Below the pieces are notes generated by a model. The model had not been told where the DNA came from. It ran no database searches and worked only from the letters and a program-made list of their open reading frames with translations. Position numbers and translations under genes: made by a program. 64,000 bases of DNA from Lepidostoma basale (lineage: Eukaryota > Arthropoda > Insecta > Trichoptera > Lepidostomatidae), in assembly GCA_022606425.2 (NCBI GenBank), contig JAHDVF020000524.1:806001-870000 (forward strand). Direction: 5' to 3'. Below, piece by piece: positions 50,890 to 60,970 of the stretch (the first letter of the stretch is position 1; each line of letters starts with the position of its first letter).

Positions 50890-51081
50890 TTTGTTACGTA
50901 CATTAGCGCGTATGCGTTTATGTGCATAATAATTTAATGAGTTCGTGCAGTCCACACGATTGCAGGGTCGGGCCCGCGGATTGCAGTCCCTGGCGCTCTA
51001 ATTGTCCGCGTTTAGTGCGGGATTGTCGGAAGACGCGGTCCGGGAATAATCGATATCCGGAACGTTTATCTCTAACAGACT
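50890..51081 (-). other. candidate terminal exon with CpG-rich island
   Basis: Minus strand: an acceptor GCGCTTCCTCGATGCAG ends at 51082. From 51081 one frame reads 27 codons (SLLEINVPDIDYSRTASSDN then PALNADN) to a TAG at 51000-50998. A second frame (two bases in) stays open longer and is Arg-rich. The whole island is much richer in GC and CpG than its surroundings and matches no repeat here. A last coding exon with 3' UTR is possible; ATTAAA at 50933 on the minus strand could be a polyadenylation signal. Confidence 0.3.
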
Positions 51082-51149
51082 CTGCATCGAGGAAGCGCAA
51101 TAAATTAATCAAAATCGATTTATAAATCATTAAATTATGAAAACAAAAA

Positions 51150-51305
51150 AACATTAAACTTTCATATGAAGAACTTAACTTGTGGTGTGACATTATTAAA
51201 TAAATAAAAGTACACATGTAAAATTTATACATTTATACCACTATATTCGTTATTAACACCAACCGGTTTCGCTCCCGCCGGAGCTTCGTCAGAGTAACAC
51301 AGAAT
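51150..51305 (-). repeat. HH-4 element, intact core
   Basis: Mirrored trailer (AAGAACTTAACTTGTGGTGTG at 51170) then the core at 51257-51296 on the minus strand; the inverted partner is absent. Confidence 0.7.
51257..51296 (-). ncRNA. hammerhead-like motif HH-4
   Basis: CTGACGA (51292-51286), one extra A, perfect stem II GCTCC/GGAGC (51284-51280 with 51275-51271, loop GGCG), GAAA (51270-51267), CCGG (51266-51263), TT (51262-51261). Stem I pairs TACT (51296-51293) with GGTG (51260-51257), four pairs including two G-U. All invariant core bases are present. Confidence 0.7.
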
Positions 51306-51540
51306 ATACTCTTCATGATATGATGTTGCTTCATAAAATAATTCACTTTAAAATGGACAATTCTGAGCTTCTCAGCAAATTTTCATTCAATACCCCATGT
51401 CTTGCACGGGGACCCACCGCGAGCCAAGTTTTTTATCTTTCTGTTTATCGCACTAACTACGCTCAGAGCGCGGCATTGTGTTGAATTTGTGACAACTACA
51501 ATAAGGATTTTGGAGACATTTACAATGGTATTTTATATAA
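51306..51540. other. no recognisable feature
   Basis: Mixed DNA. Confidence 0.4.
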
Positions 51541-51545
51541 TAATT

Positions 51546-51940
51546 AAATAAAACGCTGTTTTTTAACTACTTCCACTTTTGTCTTTATTTAGACAGCGAC
51601 CGGTTTCGCCAGGCTCGCTGGCATCGACAGACTGGTAACACTATTGTAAACTTAGTCCTTTATATACATACAGATCAGGGGTGGTAAACATGATTCTATA
51701 CAAAAATAATCTTCAAATATTTATGTAAAGTTTTTCTGAATTTAACTCTTAAAAACTTTACATAAATATTTGAAGATTATTTTTGTATGGAATCATGTTT
51801 ACCACCCCTGATCTGTATGTATATAAAGGACTAAGTTTACAATAGTGTTACCAGTCTGTCGATGCCAGCGAGCCTGGCGAAACCGGTCGCTGTCTAAATA
51901 AAGACAAAAGTGGAAGTAGTTAAAAAACATAGTTTTATTT
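51546..51940. repeat. HH-2 near-perfect palindrome, 190-bp arms
   Basis: Arms 51546-51735 and 51751-51940 are complementary throughout with no indel and about three mismatches; the loop is 15 bp. Each arm holds a full HH-2 core (minus 51590-51633, plus 51850-51893) plus 110 bp of element body towards the centre, including CCCCTGATCTGTATG. It looks like two element copies joined head to head. Confidence 0.85.
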
Positions 51941-52250
51941 AATTATTATTTAAAATGAACTTCCATCAAGAGATTTCAGCAAAATCATTTGGGTATTTTA
52001 TATATTATATTACTTTTTTATGTATCTTAATTTCATATTTTATTTCCAGTACTATTAGTATTTTAACTCTTAATATTATATCTAGCCTCATTTTTTCTTA
52101 GTTTTACTTCAATCTCGTTTCACATTTTCATTTGATAACTGTTAACTATTATTTTAGATTTGTGGTAGCATGTAATTGGCCTTACTTTAATTATTCTAAA
52201 TGGTTTTTGTAAATATATATGTTATTGATATCGCTGTATGTTAAAAAAAA
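51941..52250. other. HH-2 trailer then AT-rich DNA
   Basis: The first 60 bp (AACTTCCATCAAGAGATTTC, AAAATCATTTG) continue the HH-2 family trailer seen at 19800 and in mirror at 4440; the rest is unassigned. Confidence 0.5.
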
Positions 52251-52254
52251 TACT

Positions 52255-52395
52255 AACTAACTAACTAACTAACCATCACGCCGTCTCCCCGAAAGCGTAG
52301 GCAGAAAGAATGGACTGTCACACTTTTACTGATGCGGCACTCCATCCTTCTCTTTTCGCCCCGCGGGAGACGCGGGAGACTAAAAGAGAAGGTCA
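52255..52395 (-). mobile_element. SINE-B with LINE A 3' tail
   Basis: Minus strand: mirrored TTAG tail at 52253-52273, LINE A 3' end, then the SINE-B unit (mirrored TGATGCGGCACTCCATCC), followed by CCCGCGGGAGACGCGGGAGA, a fold of its GC-rich head. Confidence 0.65.
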
Positions 52396-52449
52396 GAGAA
52401 CAACATATGAAAAAAAAATATTAAATTGAGGGAAGAAAGACGGGTAGGA

Positions 52450-52590
52450 GAAGATTAAGCTCCGACGGGAGTGAAACCAGTTGGTTTTGACAAAAATAAA
52501 GTGCTGTAGAAAACTAGTAAAAGAATTTTAAAATAGTTTTTAATAATGGCACACCGCCAATTTAGTGCCTTATACGAATGTGTTTTTTAT
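52450..52590 (+). repeat. HH-4 element, worn core
   Basis: GCTCC/GGAGT hairpin (52459-52472), GAAA after a T-G pair, CCAG, TT, GGTTTT; CTGACGA has become AAGATTA. The trailer with TTAATAATGGCACACC and TTTAGTGCCTTATACGAA follows. Confidence 0.6.
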
Positions 52591-52609
52591 TTAATTTTAT
52601 ATGTTATTT

Positions 52610-52800
52610 ATTCTATGTTCGCCATACTTTGTGTTGTAAATGTTTTATTTGTCTTTTTTTTTTAATACCTTGTATACAACACTAACTATTAAAAAAATAA
52701 AATTAAACATCAGACATGTTTCGGACAACCCGGTTCTTCCTCAGTGATTTTATAAAGATATTTAAAATATTATTAAATTGTTTACAAATATGACCAGTAT
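52610..52800 (-). repeat. HH-3 element
   Basis: Body word TTCGCCATACTTTGTGTTGT as at 24790, then a minus-strand core at 52711-52745: CTGAGGA, worn stem II, GTCC, GAAA, CATG, TC. Confidence 0.6.
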
Positions 52801-53535
52801 TGACTATCGTTATATGTTATTATTTGATAATTACTCAAGATTTATATAAAAACAATTTTTTTAAAGAATTTCTGTATAATTTAATGAGTCTTTGATTATC
52901 AAGTATGGTTATATCATCAATTAAATATATTTTTTGTATCATACTAATATTATACGTCAACCTTAAAAGTTTCATTTGCTGACGCTTAACAAAAATAACA
53001 TCGTAAGACGTTTCATACTTTAAAACAAACTTTTGATTGAATCAAGAATAATGACCGTCTTATCGTTTGTTTGAAATACCTAGATTCATAAAAAGCGTAA
53101 TGATCTTATAAAAAATGAGGCGTTTGCTACTTTGGACCTGTTGAATGAAACACTCCAATCGCTCGCGAGTAATTTAATCATCAGAAAAGATGATTCTCCA
53201 TATATTTACATAGCGGACGACTTCCCGGTATGAATGCTGAGGGATTTTTTCAGTTCATTGGAGTGACAAAGGCTGTCAAAACTGATTCGTTAGCGGCTCC
53301 AGTAATGTAAACAGGTCTAAGTGAAGCCGAAGCTCTTGGGGTTAAGTGAGGAATATTATTTAGAAAGTTTCAGCCCGTGTTAATGGCGTAGATAGAGCTT
53401 ATCGTAGAACCTTCACATATTTAATGCACTCCGGTACATAACTTATACCGCGACCTTCACATTTTAAGAATTATGTGAGACACGAAAAAATATCTATAGT
53501 GAAAGAGAAAAAGGGCATATATCCGAAAGGAGGAT
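52801..53535. other. no recognised family
   Basis: A GC-richer stretch at 53115-53400 has broken frames without a recognisable family. Confidence 0.35.
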
Positions 53536-53538
53536 ACG

Positions 53539-53610
53539 AGAGAAGTATGTTAAGAAAAACAGTGTAGAGATACTCCTGCTTTCGGAGAGATGGAGAGATT
53601 AGTCAGTTAG
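53539..53610 (+). mobile_element. LINE A 3' end scrap
   Basis: CGAGAGAAGTATGTTAAGAA, a worn GGAGAGATGGAGAGATTAG and GTTAG tail, directly beside the piggyBac-like end. Confidence 0.45.
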
Positions 53611-54549
53611 ATTCTTAACCGGTTCGCTGCCATGAGCGCGTTGACGCGCTCTCTGATTCGGTGCTCGCCAGGCCGGTCATATAAAATGAGCGCGTAAACG
53701 TGCTCTCCTTTGAGCTTGTCGCAAGCCAATATCAAATCCAATTAGAATCATTCATAAATTAGAACACATAGGGAAATCTATTGAGATGCTCAAAAAATAC
53801 TGAAATATTATAATACAATTTCCCAATATCATCAAAGATAGAGTCATCTTTTTAAAAGCTTTCACTGACAGTCAATACGTGTCTCTGATACATGGTTACC
53901 GACTACAGTTTTTTTTTAGTCGTAATTGCGATTGATGAAATTGGAAAAAAAAACGTGTTTTAATTCCAAAAAAAATCGTCATCGTAGAATTTCACAGTCT
54001 TAACGCTTAACACTTTGCACTCTGAGGTAGAAAAAATATCAAAAAAATCAATTCGAAACCGAATATTTCTCTCAATCTTTTGGGACAACCTGTTTGTTCC
54101 ATAGAGTGACCATAATAACATAGTATATAATTGAAATATATTTTACCGGAAAAGTCACTTAACACATCTCTTTTAAATCATGATTATTACTAAACATTAT
54201 TTAAATATAAGGCACATATTTTCCGACACTTTAAAGAAGCTTATTTTATGAAATATGTGACTTTTAATCCCCAAAATATTACAAATACACGAGTTACAAT
54301 GTTTTCGTGACCACTCTATTGTGAGTGCAGCCGTTTGGGTCCGGGGTCATAAATCTAATGTTTACCTGCTCTTTGTTATTCTACTCTGCAAGGAATTTAT
54401 TGGCTCTAGTGTTTGTATTGTTACTTATTATTATTTTTTCTATTCGTCACTTATTTGAAGATTGCATCGAAAACAATAGTTGGGTCCTCCCAGTAGGCGG
54501 AGCAGGCTAATGTTAGAATCTTCTCAAGATACACGGTGTTTTTGAAGAA

Positions 54550-54780
54550 ACGTTTTTCGCACATTCAAAAAAAAATATTTTCATAACACTTTCCAACGCA
54601 CATAGCAGGTTTATTGCCACAAGTTTTACAAAAATATATTGTCCTTTATCGTCAGTTTTTAACTGAACACACTATACACTCACGACATTTTTTTCCATTT
54701 TGAGGTCGAAGTATACGCAATTTTCCATTCAACCTCTGTTGGGATCGAGAAAGTGTCTGCCTCTTACACAATCTAATACT
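54550..54780 (-). pseudogene. piggyBac-type transposase C-terminal Cys region
   Basis: Minus strand: RHFLDPNRG in one frame, then after a shift RPQNGKKCRECIVCSVKN, and after two stops YFCKTCGNKPAMCVGKCY. The spacing of C-x2-C-x2-C followed by F-C-x2-C and C-x3-C is the Cys-rich finger that ends piggyBac-like transposases. Two stops and one frameshift show it is dead. It lies inside the presumed element at 53615-56327, oriented right to left. Confidence 0.6.
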
Positions 54781-54829
54781 CCTCTGTTATTACCGACCAA
54801 TTCAATGATAATTTTGTCAACAAATTCAA

Positions 54830-55510
54830 GATATGTATATGGTTTTTGGTTTGCGACAGATTGGCGATTTCTCGGCTTATGTCTTCTCTAAGTTTGTCCA
54901 GTGCGCTGGGTTTGTTTGCATAAACTCTTGCTTTAAGGAACCCTTACAAGAAAAAATCACAACTGCTAAGGTTTGGGGAGTGAGCTGGCTGTGCAATGTC
55001 CCCAAAACGCGAGATAACTTGGCCAAGAAACTTGCTTCTCAAAAAGTCCATCACCTCATTGGTTGTATGGGCAGTTGTCCCATCCTACTGGAACTAGATC
55101 CTCCTGCGCACTAAACGATTTCTCTGAAGTTCAGGGATAACGTTGCAAATTGACCGTAATGGTTCGATCACCCTTTTCAAATAAGTATGGCCCAATGACA
55201 CAACTTTTCGTTACACCACACCCCACAGTAACCATAGGAATATGCAGAGGACGTTTATGCGGTTCTTCAGGGTTTGTTACCAACCAAAAACGAAAGTTCT
55301 GTTTGTTGACATAAGCATCCAGATGAAAATATGAACAGCAATGCAGGATTCGCCACTTTTAAAAAACGCCTCCACAAAAAACGCATGGCTTCTAAAAATG
55401 TCCACGCGTGAGCTCTGAAACTCGTCTATCCCCACCAACTCGCTTAACTGTACGGCGGCGAAACCCGTCAGATCCTTTTGCCGCTCCTGTATAAAAGATA
55501 AACGGAAACT
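54830..55510 (-). pseudogene. mariner-like (IS630/Tc1 type) transposase remnant
   Basis: Minus strand from about 55510: DLTGFAAVQLSELVG-like in broken frames, then LDAYVNKQNFRFWLVTNP, HKRPLHIPMVTVGCGV, IGPYLFEKGDRTITVN, and later WPS-like and AHSPNLSSCDFF-like pieces across stops. The FW...NP...H..P...TVxCG order is that of mariner-type DDE/D transposases around the second catalytic region. It interrupts the piggyBac-like element, so it is a nested insertion or a fused fragment. Confidence 0.6.
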
Positions 55511-56323
55511 TCGAGACCCAAAACAAAAATTATTTTAAAAAAAATTTCACTACTCTTTAAAAGTATTTTTTTCTAAAATGGGTAGGCTGTACTAGTCTGC
55601 AATATCCACGCCTATCATGTATTCTGTGTAAGTTATTACCATATTCGGATTTTTTAAATTTCTTTAGATTTTATAAGATTACTACTAAAAAATAATTTTA
55701 AAAAATCGGACGGCTCTTTTCAATCTTGTGGAATATTGGAACCAACGCGTCTACTGCCAACGGTAAAATTAAAAAAAAAATGGTTGAAGAAAATTATTTA
55801 AAATTTCTCAATTAGCACTGTTTGTTTCACATTCAGAAAAAACAGCGTGTCTTATTTTACTTGGTCGGATTTGGATGTTACTTCCACTATCTGAATCGTT
55901 TTCACTTAACACTGAATTATTTACATTATAAAATGATTAACAAAAACACAGTTATCATTTCAATCCATGGTGAAAAAAATATTTAAAAAAGCTCAAATTG
56001 TTGTATTCGTTCACTTTGCAAAATAATGGTCACAACATTGAAACGATCTCCACAGCGAACAATGTACAGATACCGACTGACCAAGCAAAAATATGCACGA
56101 AAAACAACAAAGCAGGTACAAAATGAAGGTATTGTTTCAAAAAATGCTAAAAGCTAACACCTTTAATGCATTTTGACTATTAATACATTTTATAGAGAAT
56201 TTAATCTTTTCATTACACAATTGTAAAATAAAAAGTGTCGAAAATTGACTCTAAATTGGTAAAACATAGGTTCAAAGATGCCGCTCGCCAAAGCCAATAT
56301 ATTGGCGATCGGAGTCCTACACG
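55511..56323 (-). pseudogene. piggyBac-like N-terminal region, decayed
   Basis: Around 55860-55920 the minus strand reads an acidic Ser/Asp stretch (NNSVLSENDSDSGSN), as often found in the N-terminal region of piggyBac-like transposases. The rest is too decayed to follow. Confidence 0.3.
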
Positions 56324-56327
56324 TTAA

Positions 56328-56935
56328 GCTTATCAATCATACCTCATTGTGCCATTTTAATGTTTTATGTCTTATCTTCATGTTTACGATTCTTAATTTA
56401 ATTTATTTAAAATTCTAAATTTTCATAGAAAATCTATAGTAAATAAAAAAACATTTAACAATTTCGGGAAAGAGATTCATGAAATAAAATAAATTCTGAC
56501 ATGACTCGTTTTCAATTTACACGTATAAAAGTCGTTATGTATCTATCTGAGATCAGAAATTTTCCATATAATATTCTGTAATGTATCCAAAGTACTCGTA
56601 CAATTGAACTTGAAGAGATTGTAATCAAGATCAAGAAGGCGAACCTGGTGCTCGCCAATTATCTGCACCTTCCGTGTAGGTTTGCCGTTTGATACTCTAA
56701 GATTGTATATCTCAAGTAGCGGTGTTCTTAGAACTTTATAATTTCATGTAATCCGATAATAATTACACAAATCGAAAGGTAGAAGTTATGCCGCTTGAAT
56801 GGAATCGTTACAAGCCGATACGGCTTTAACAATGTAAACAGAATGATCAACACGTGAACTTGGTGGGATTTTTTTATATAAATAATTAGCTTTATACTTG
56901 CGGAGTAATATTAAAAAAATAAGTAAACGCGATTA
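56328..56935. other. no recognisable feature
   Basis: AT-rich spacer. Confidence 0.4.
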
Positions 56936-56959
56936 ATTTGTCGGTTAAACTGAGATTTT

Positions 56960-57598
56960 TCAAGACCAAAGAAAAGTGGCACAATCAAATAAATCAAATA
57001 TTGTATGTAGGTGCCAAAATGAGTGGAGTGTTAGTAAGCTGTCTCTTGTATGCGGATGACGCTGTCCTACTTGCAGACAACGAGCATGAACTACAAGTCC
57101 TGGTGAATTGTATGTATGAGGTATGCATGCGAAATGATCTGATGATGAATGTTAATAAGTCCAAGGTAATGATAGAGTCTTTATTAATAGTCTGATCTTT
57201 GAAAAAGAAGAAATCCTGACAGTCTGCAACATTAGCGTGAATGGTGAAAATTTGGAGCAAGTAGATGAGTTCGTTTATTTAGGTAGTATGTTTTTTCTAA
57301 AATAATTGCGAAAGAAGGGTTGGGGCAGGCAACAAAGTGAATGGTGCACTTAAAGTTGTCATCGCAAACAAAAACCTATCCAAAAAAGCTAGAATGGCAG
57401 TGCACAATGGTGTTCTTCTACCGACCCTTATGTATGGAAGCGAAGCATGGAACTGGCAAAGGATGAATGAAAGTAGAATAAATGCAGTAGAAATGAGATC
57501 ACTTAGACGAATGTTTAGATACTCTGTGTATGATAGAGTATCGAATGAAAATATAAGAAGTGAATGCGGTGCGAATGATGGTGTTAGGAACAAAAAGT
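56960..57598 (+). mobile_element. LINE A, rearranged copy with YADD box
   Basis: A scrap of the WHNQINQI 3' region (56968-57005) is joined to the RT catalytic region: KMSGVLVSCLLYADDAVLLA (57018 on), NEHELQVLVNCMYEVC, NVNKSKVM; then shifts lead to FVYLGSMF, NGALKVV, AVHNGVLLPTLMYGSEAWNW and YSVYDRVSNENIRSECG to 57598. This is the only LINE A copy here that keeps the catalytic YADD. Confidence 0.8.
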
Positions 57599-57800
57599 GA
57601 TCTCATTTCTACGTTATTTATTCTACTTTTATCCTTCTTCTGTCAACTTGAATTTTACCCTTTAACACAAGAGTCGGCACTAGAACCCTATTGTGCACTG
57701 TCATCTTTGCTTTAGTTGATATATTTCTATCTGCAGTGATGGTTTTGACTGCACCATTTATTTTGTTTCCAGCATCAATCTTTCTTTCGATGGTTTGAAG
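57598..57800 (-). mobile_element. LINE A inverted fragment
   Basis: Minus-strand INAVEMRS to ERKIDAGNKINGAVKTIT region directly against the end of the previous copy, forming a tail-less inverted junction at 57598 (AAAAAGTGATCTC). Confidence 0.7.
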
Positions 57801-58160
57801 AAAATCCTTATTAATAAACCAGCATAGTATCAATAACTGAAACCTTTAACCTTCAATGTAGCGGTAATGACCTTGGGAATCATTAAGTCGATGTAAAACA
57901 ATCTCGTACCTTCGATTGAAGCCGGTACGAGAACAAAACCAAGTAATATATTCTGGAAATCACGCATTTGTTGAGGTAATTTTCATCTCTTGTTGCCTTT
58001 GACCGTAATAGCTGCTATTATGAAGCCGAGACGCCTAAATTACCGCGCATCACGTGTAGCGGCCCAACACGGTGTTCAGAAATTAGTAATACTCTCATAT
58101 TACTCGTATATTTGAACATGATTTAAAAAAAGGTAATTTTTCTAAAAAACAATTTTAAAA
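57801..58160. other. no recognisable feature
   Basis: Mixed DNA. Confidence 0.4.
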
Positions 58161-58167
58161 CACTCTC

Positions 58168-58720
58168 ATATGGGGCAGGCAACAGAGTAAATGGTGCACT
58201 TAAAGTTGTCTTCGCAAACAAAAGCCTATCCAAAAAAGCTAAGTTGGCAGTGCATAATGGTGTTCATGTACCAATCCTTATGTATGGAAGTGAAGCATGG
58301 AACTGACAAAAGAAGGATGAAAGTAGAATAAATGTAATGAATGTGTTAAATCTGTGTATGATAGAGTGTCAAATGCAAATATAAGAAGTGAATGCGGTGC
58401 GAATGAGAGTGTTATGAACAAAATAATGAAAGGGTCGTTAAGATGGTTTGCACACATGGAGATAATGAGTGAAGACAGAATGGTGAAGAAAAGACGTGAA
58501 CGTAGAAATACGATAATGCCGAGGAAAATGTGTCACGATCAAATCAATCAAATATGAAATGTCGGTCACGTGAAGAGTCGGCGAAATCGACGTGCGTGCA
58601 TGACAAGATGTATGAATAGAGGAAGCGAGAGAAGTATGTCAGGATAGAACAGTGTGGCGGTCCATTCATTCTGCCCACCCGTCCGGGGAGACGGCGTGAT
58701 AGCTAGTTAATTAGTTAGAT
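58168..58720 (+). mobile_element. LINE A 3' fragment (TTAG tail)
   Basis: From GAGNRVNGALKVV to GACGGCGTGATAGCTAGTT. A deletion around 58340 removes RSLRRMCG; the following frame (58354-58557) carries RVSNANIRSECGANESVMNK. The GRPRKTWHDQ region is worn. Confidence 0.8.
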
Positions 58721-59275
58721 AAAAAAAAAACTCACAACAGGACAAGTGAGCCAGAATGGTGACAGAATCGTGAACTTTAGAGTTGAACTGTTTATTTTGA
58801 AACACGCTGTACAGTGCTACGGCTGGGGCCCTTTCCTGACATCCGCACCCTAATTTTGATCCCATGAACCTTGTCATAATTCGAAGGTCACCCTTTTTGA
58901 TTTAAATCTCTCACGTGACTTAATTATTATCATAATTTATGCTAGGTTTGTGTACTTATCTCAATATTCTACCTCAATTATTTAAATAAAATAAGTATAA
59001 TTTATTCGTTTAATTTTCTCAAATTAGTTAAACAGCTGTAAAAAAATGGTATTAGCTGACAATAAACTTTCTTACAAATTAAAGACGTAAATACCGTGGA
59101 CGTCCTTAGCGGTGTTTTTTATTATTAAATAATTGGACGTAGAGAAAAAAAAAACGAATAAAATAATTATTTAAAAACAAATATTGTTTTAATCCCGCAA
59201 TAAAAATTCTATAGAATGTTTTATCACTAAATATTTTTAATTAATAAAAGTAAATACGATTGTTTGGTGGTTTAT
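58721..59275. other. no recognisable feature
   Basis: A-rich runs; a GC-richer patch at 58800-58880 without readable family. Confidence 0.4.
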
Positions 59276-59279
59276 CTTG

Positions 59280-59475
59280 GATTTAATTTATATAAATTAT
59301 ATATAAGGCAGTTTGAGAATGCCCTCGCAAGGCAAAACAAATTTGTCACATTTAAATTATTTAAATAAATTGAATCCAAGTAAAACAACTAAACAATCGT
59401 GGTTACTATTATTAAGTAATATGGAGTTTTACAAATCTAATACCTCAACCATCAATACGTTTTTTTAAAGTTATC
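59280..59475 (+). repeat. HH-8 element
   Basis: Core 59313-59347: TTGAGAA, T, GCC/GGC hairpin with CTCGCAA loop, AAAA for GAAA, CAAATTTG, TC. Flanking arms ATTTAATTTATATAAATTAT mirror the right flank partly. Trailer with ACCTCAACCATCAATAC matches 10560. Confidence 0.55.
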
Positions 59476-59496
59476 ATTATTATTGTTTAATAATGT

Positions 59497-59605
59497 AATT
59501 AACTAACTAACTAACCATCACGCTGTCTCCCCGAAAGGGTAGGCAGAAAGAATGGACTGTCACACTTTTACTGATGCGGCACTTCATCCTTTATTTTTCG
59601 CCCTT
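59497..59605 (-). mobile_element. SINE-B with LINE A 3' tail
   Basis: Same arrangement as 52255: mirrored TTAG tail, LINE A end, then TGATGCGGCACTTCATCC and TTTTTCGCCC. Confidence 0.65.
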
Positions 59606-59684
59606 TTTTTAAATAATGTATATAATGTATATTCTCTTATTTTTAATAATGTATATTTGTATATATCTTCTTCTCTTCTTTTTC

Positions 59685-60025
59685 TTTTAGTAGATCTGAC
59701 GATCTATCATTTTTCTTGGGATGATAAGGTCCAACTGTACCTAGATTTTTAAGGTGATCTTCTGGGTGGACGGGTTTGGAGAGGATTTATATGTTTATGC
59801 GAGTCTTTCACCATCTATTCTGGCTACATGGTATCTTCTTCAGTATCTTCTTCTGGATCTATTCCACCTAACAATATCCTTCTATATCCCAAGATTGTCT
59901 TATATTTGCATCGCAGACATGACTTCGAAGAATTTTTTCAGTAAGGAATCTTAGGACCTTCATCTCAGATGTTCTTAGCAGACCCTTGCATAGACCGTAC
60001 AGCATACATCAGGATAGGTCGCACG
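59685..60025 (-). mobile_element. LINE B 3' fragment, worn
   Basis: Mirrored trailer (TAGATCTGACGATCTATC) and coding words with many substitutions; tail at 59668-59690 is CTTCTTCTCTTCTTTTTC. Confidence 0.65.
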
Positions 60026-60272
60026 CATTTGTAATATGTATGTTTATAATAATTCACGTGTACTGGTACACTATCTTGTTGGAATTATTGTGAATAATTG
60101 TCACAGTAAGGCTTCACCAAGTTTGATAGATGCAATAAATAAGTAAGCTAGAACAAATATGAAATTCATCACAAAAATTTGAAATATTTTTTTTGTTTTC
60201 CATATTGCCAACCTTCGCAGAGAAGACGGTAACTAGAGAAAAATAAGTGCTATGAATATAATACGAGACGAT

Positions 60273-60475
60273 AATTAATACGAATGGAGACGTCTGTTTT
60301 CTAGAAGTTATATTATAATTTATGGTAATTAATTATCAAATTTCGCTTGTCTAAAGCATTATCAAAATGATACGACAGACAAAACATGTCATTTTCGTGA
60401 ATTATAATAAAACTTCTAGAAAACATACGTTTTTATTTGTATTATTATTTAAAATGGAGTTTTACATGTTCGAGA
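60273..60475. repeat. HH-6 inverted pair
   Basis: Arms about 60273-60350 and 60375-60455 with mirrored CGTCTGTTTTCTAGAAGTTA and AACTTCTAGAAAACATACG. The plus core is decayed: ACGACAGACAAAACATGTCA keeps CATG-TC but has lost the CTGANGA box. Confidence 0.6.
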
Positions 60476-60574
60476 AACGGTTTAAAATTGAATCACGGAA
60501 TCAATAAGCGATAGCTTTTAATTTAGCAAAATGGTCTGGCAAAATGATCTGGCAAAATGGTCTGGCAAAATGTG

Positions 60575-60970
60575 GCAAAACTGTTTATGATAGAGTGCCA
60601 AATGCAAGTATAAGAAGTGAATGTGGTGCGAATGAAAGTGTTATGAATAAAAAAAATAGAAGGGTCAAAAATATGGTTTGGACAAATGAAAGGAATGAGT
60701 GAAGACAGAATGGTAAAGAAGGTATATGTAAACGGCGTGAACGGAGCTAGACATAGAGGAAGGCCGAAGAAAACGTGGTACTATCAAATCAATTAAATAT
60801 TGAATGTCGGTCACGTGAGGAGTCGGAGAAATCGACGTGCGTGCATGACAAGATGCATGAATATAGAGGAAGCGAGAGAAGTATGTCAGGACAAAACAAT
60901 GTACGTTCCATTCTTTCTGCCTACCCCTCCGGAGAGACGGCGTGATGATTAGTTAGTTAGTTAGTTAAAA
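60575..60970 (+). mobile_element. LINE A 3' fragment (TTAG tail)
   Basis: Begins at TVYDRVPNASIRSECG and runs to GAGAGACGGCGTGATGATTAG with TTAG repeats; small indels (e.g. near 60650) shift the frame. Just before it, GTCTGGCAAAATG occurs three times in tandem (60533-60575). Confidence 0.8.

Larger units (their letters stand above)
53615..56327 (-). mobile_element. piggyBac-like element, decayed
   Basis: Left end: TTAA at 53615 followed by CCGGTTCGCTGCC and a subterminal palindrome GAGCGCGTTGACGCGCTC (53638-53655), repeated in worn form near 53688. Right end: a TTAA at 56324-56327 with inner palindrome CGCCAATATATTGGCG-like at about 56286. The two termini are not clear inverted repeats, so the right boundary is inferred. 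Inside are transposase remnants on the minus strand. TTAA targets and a C-terminal Cys-rich finger are typical of this superfamily. The length of 2.7 kb fits. Confidence 0.45.
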
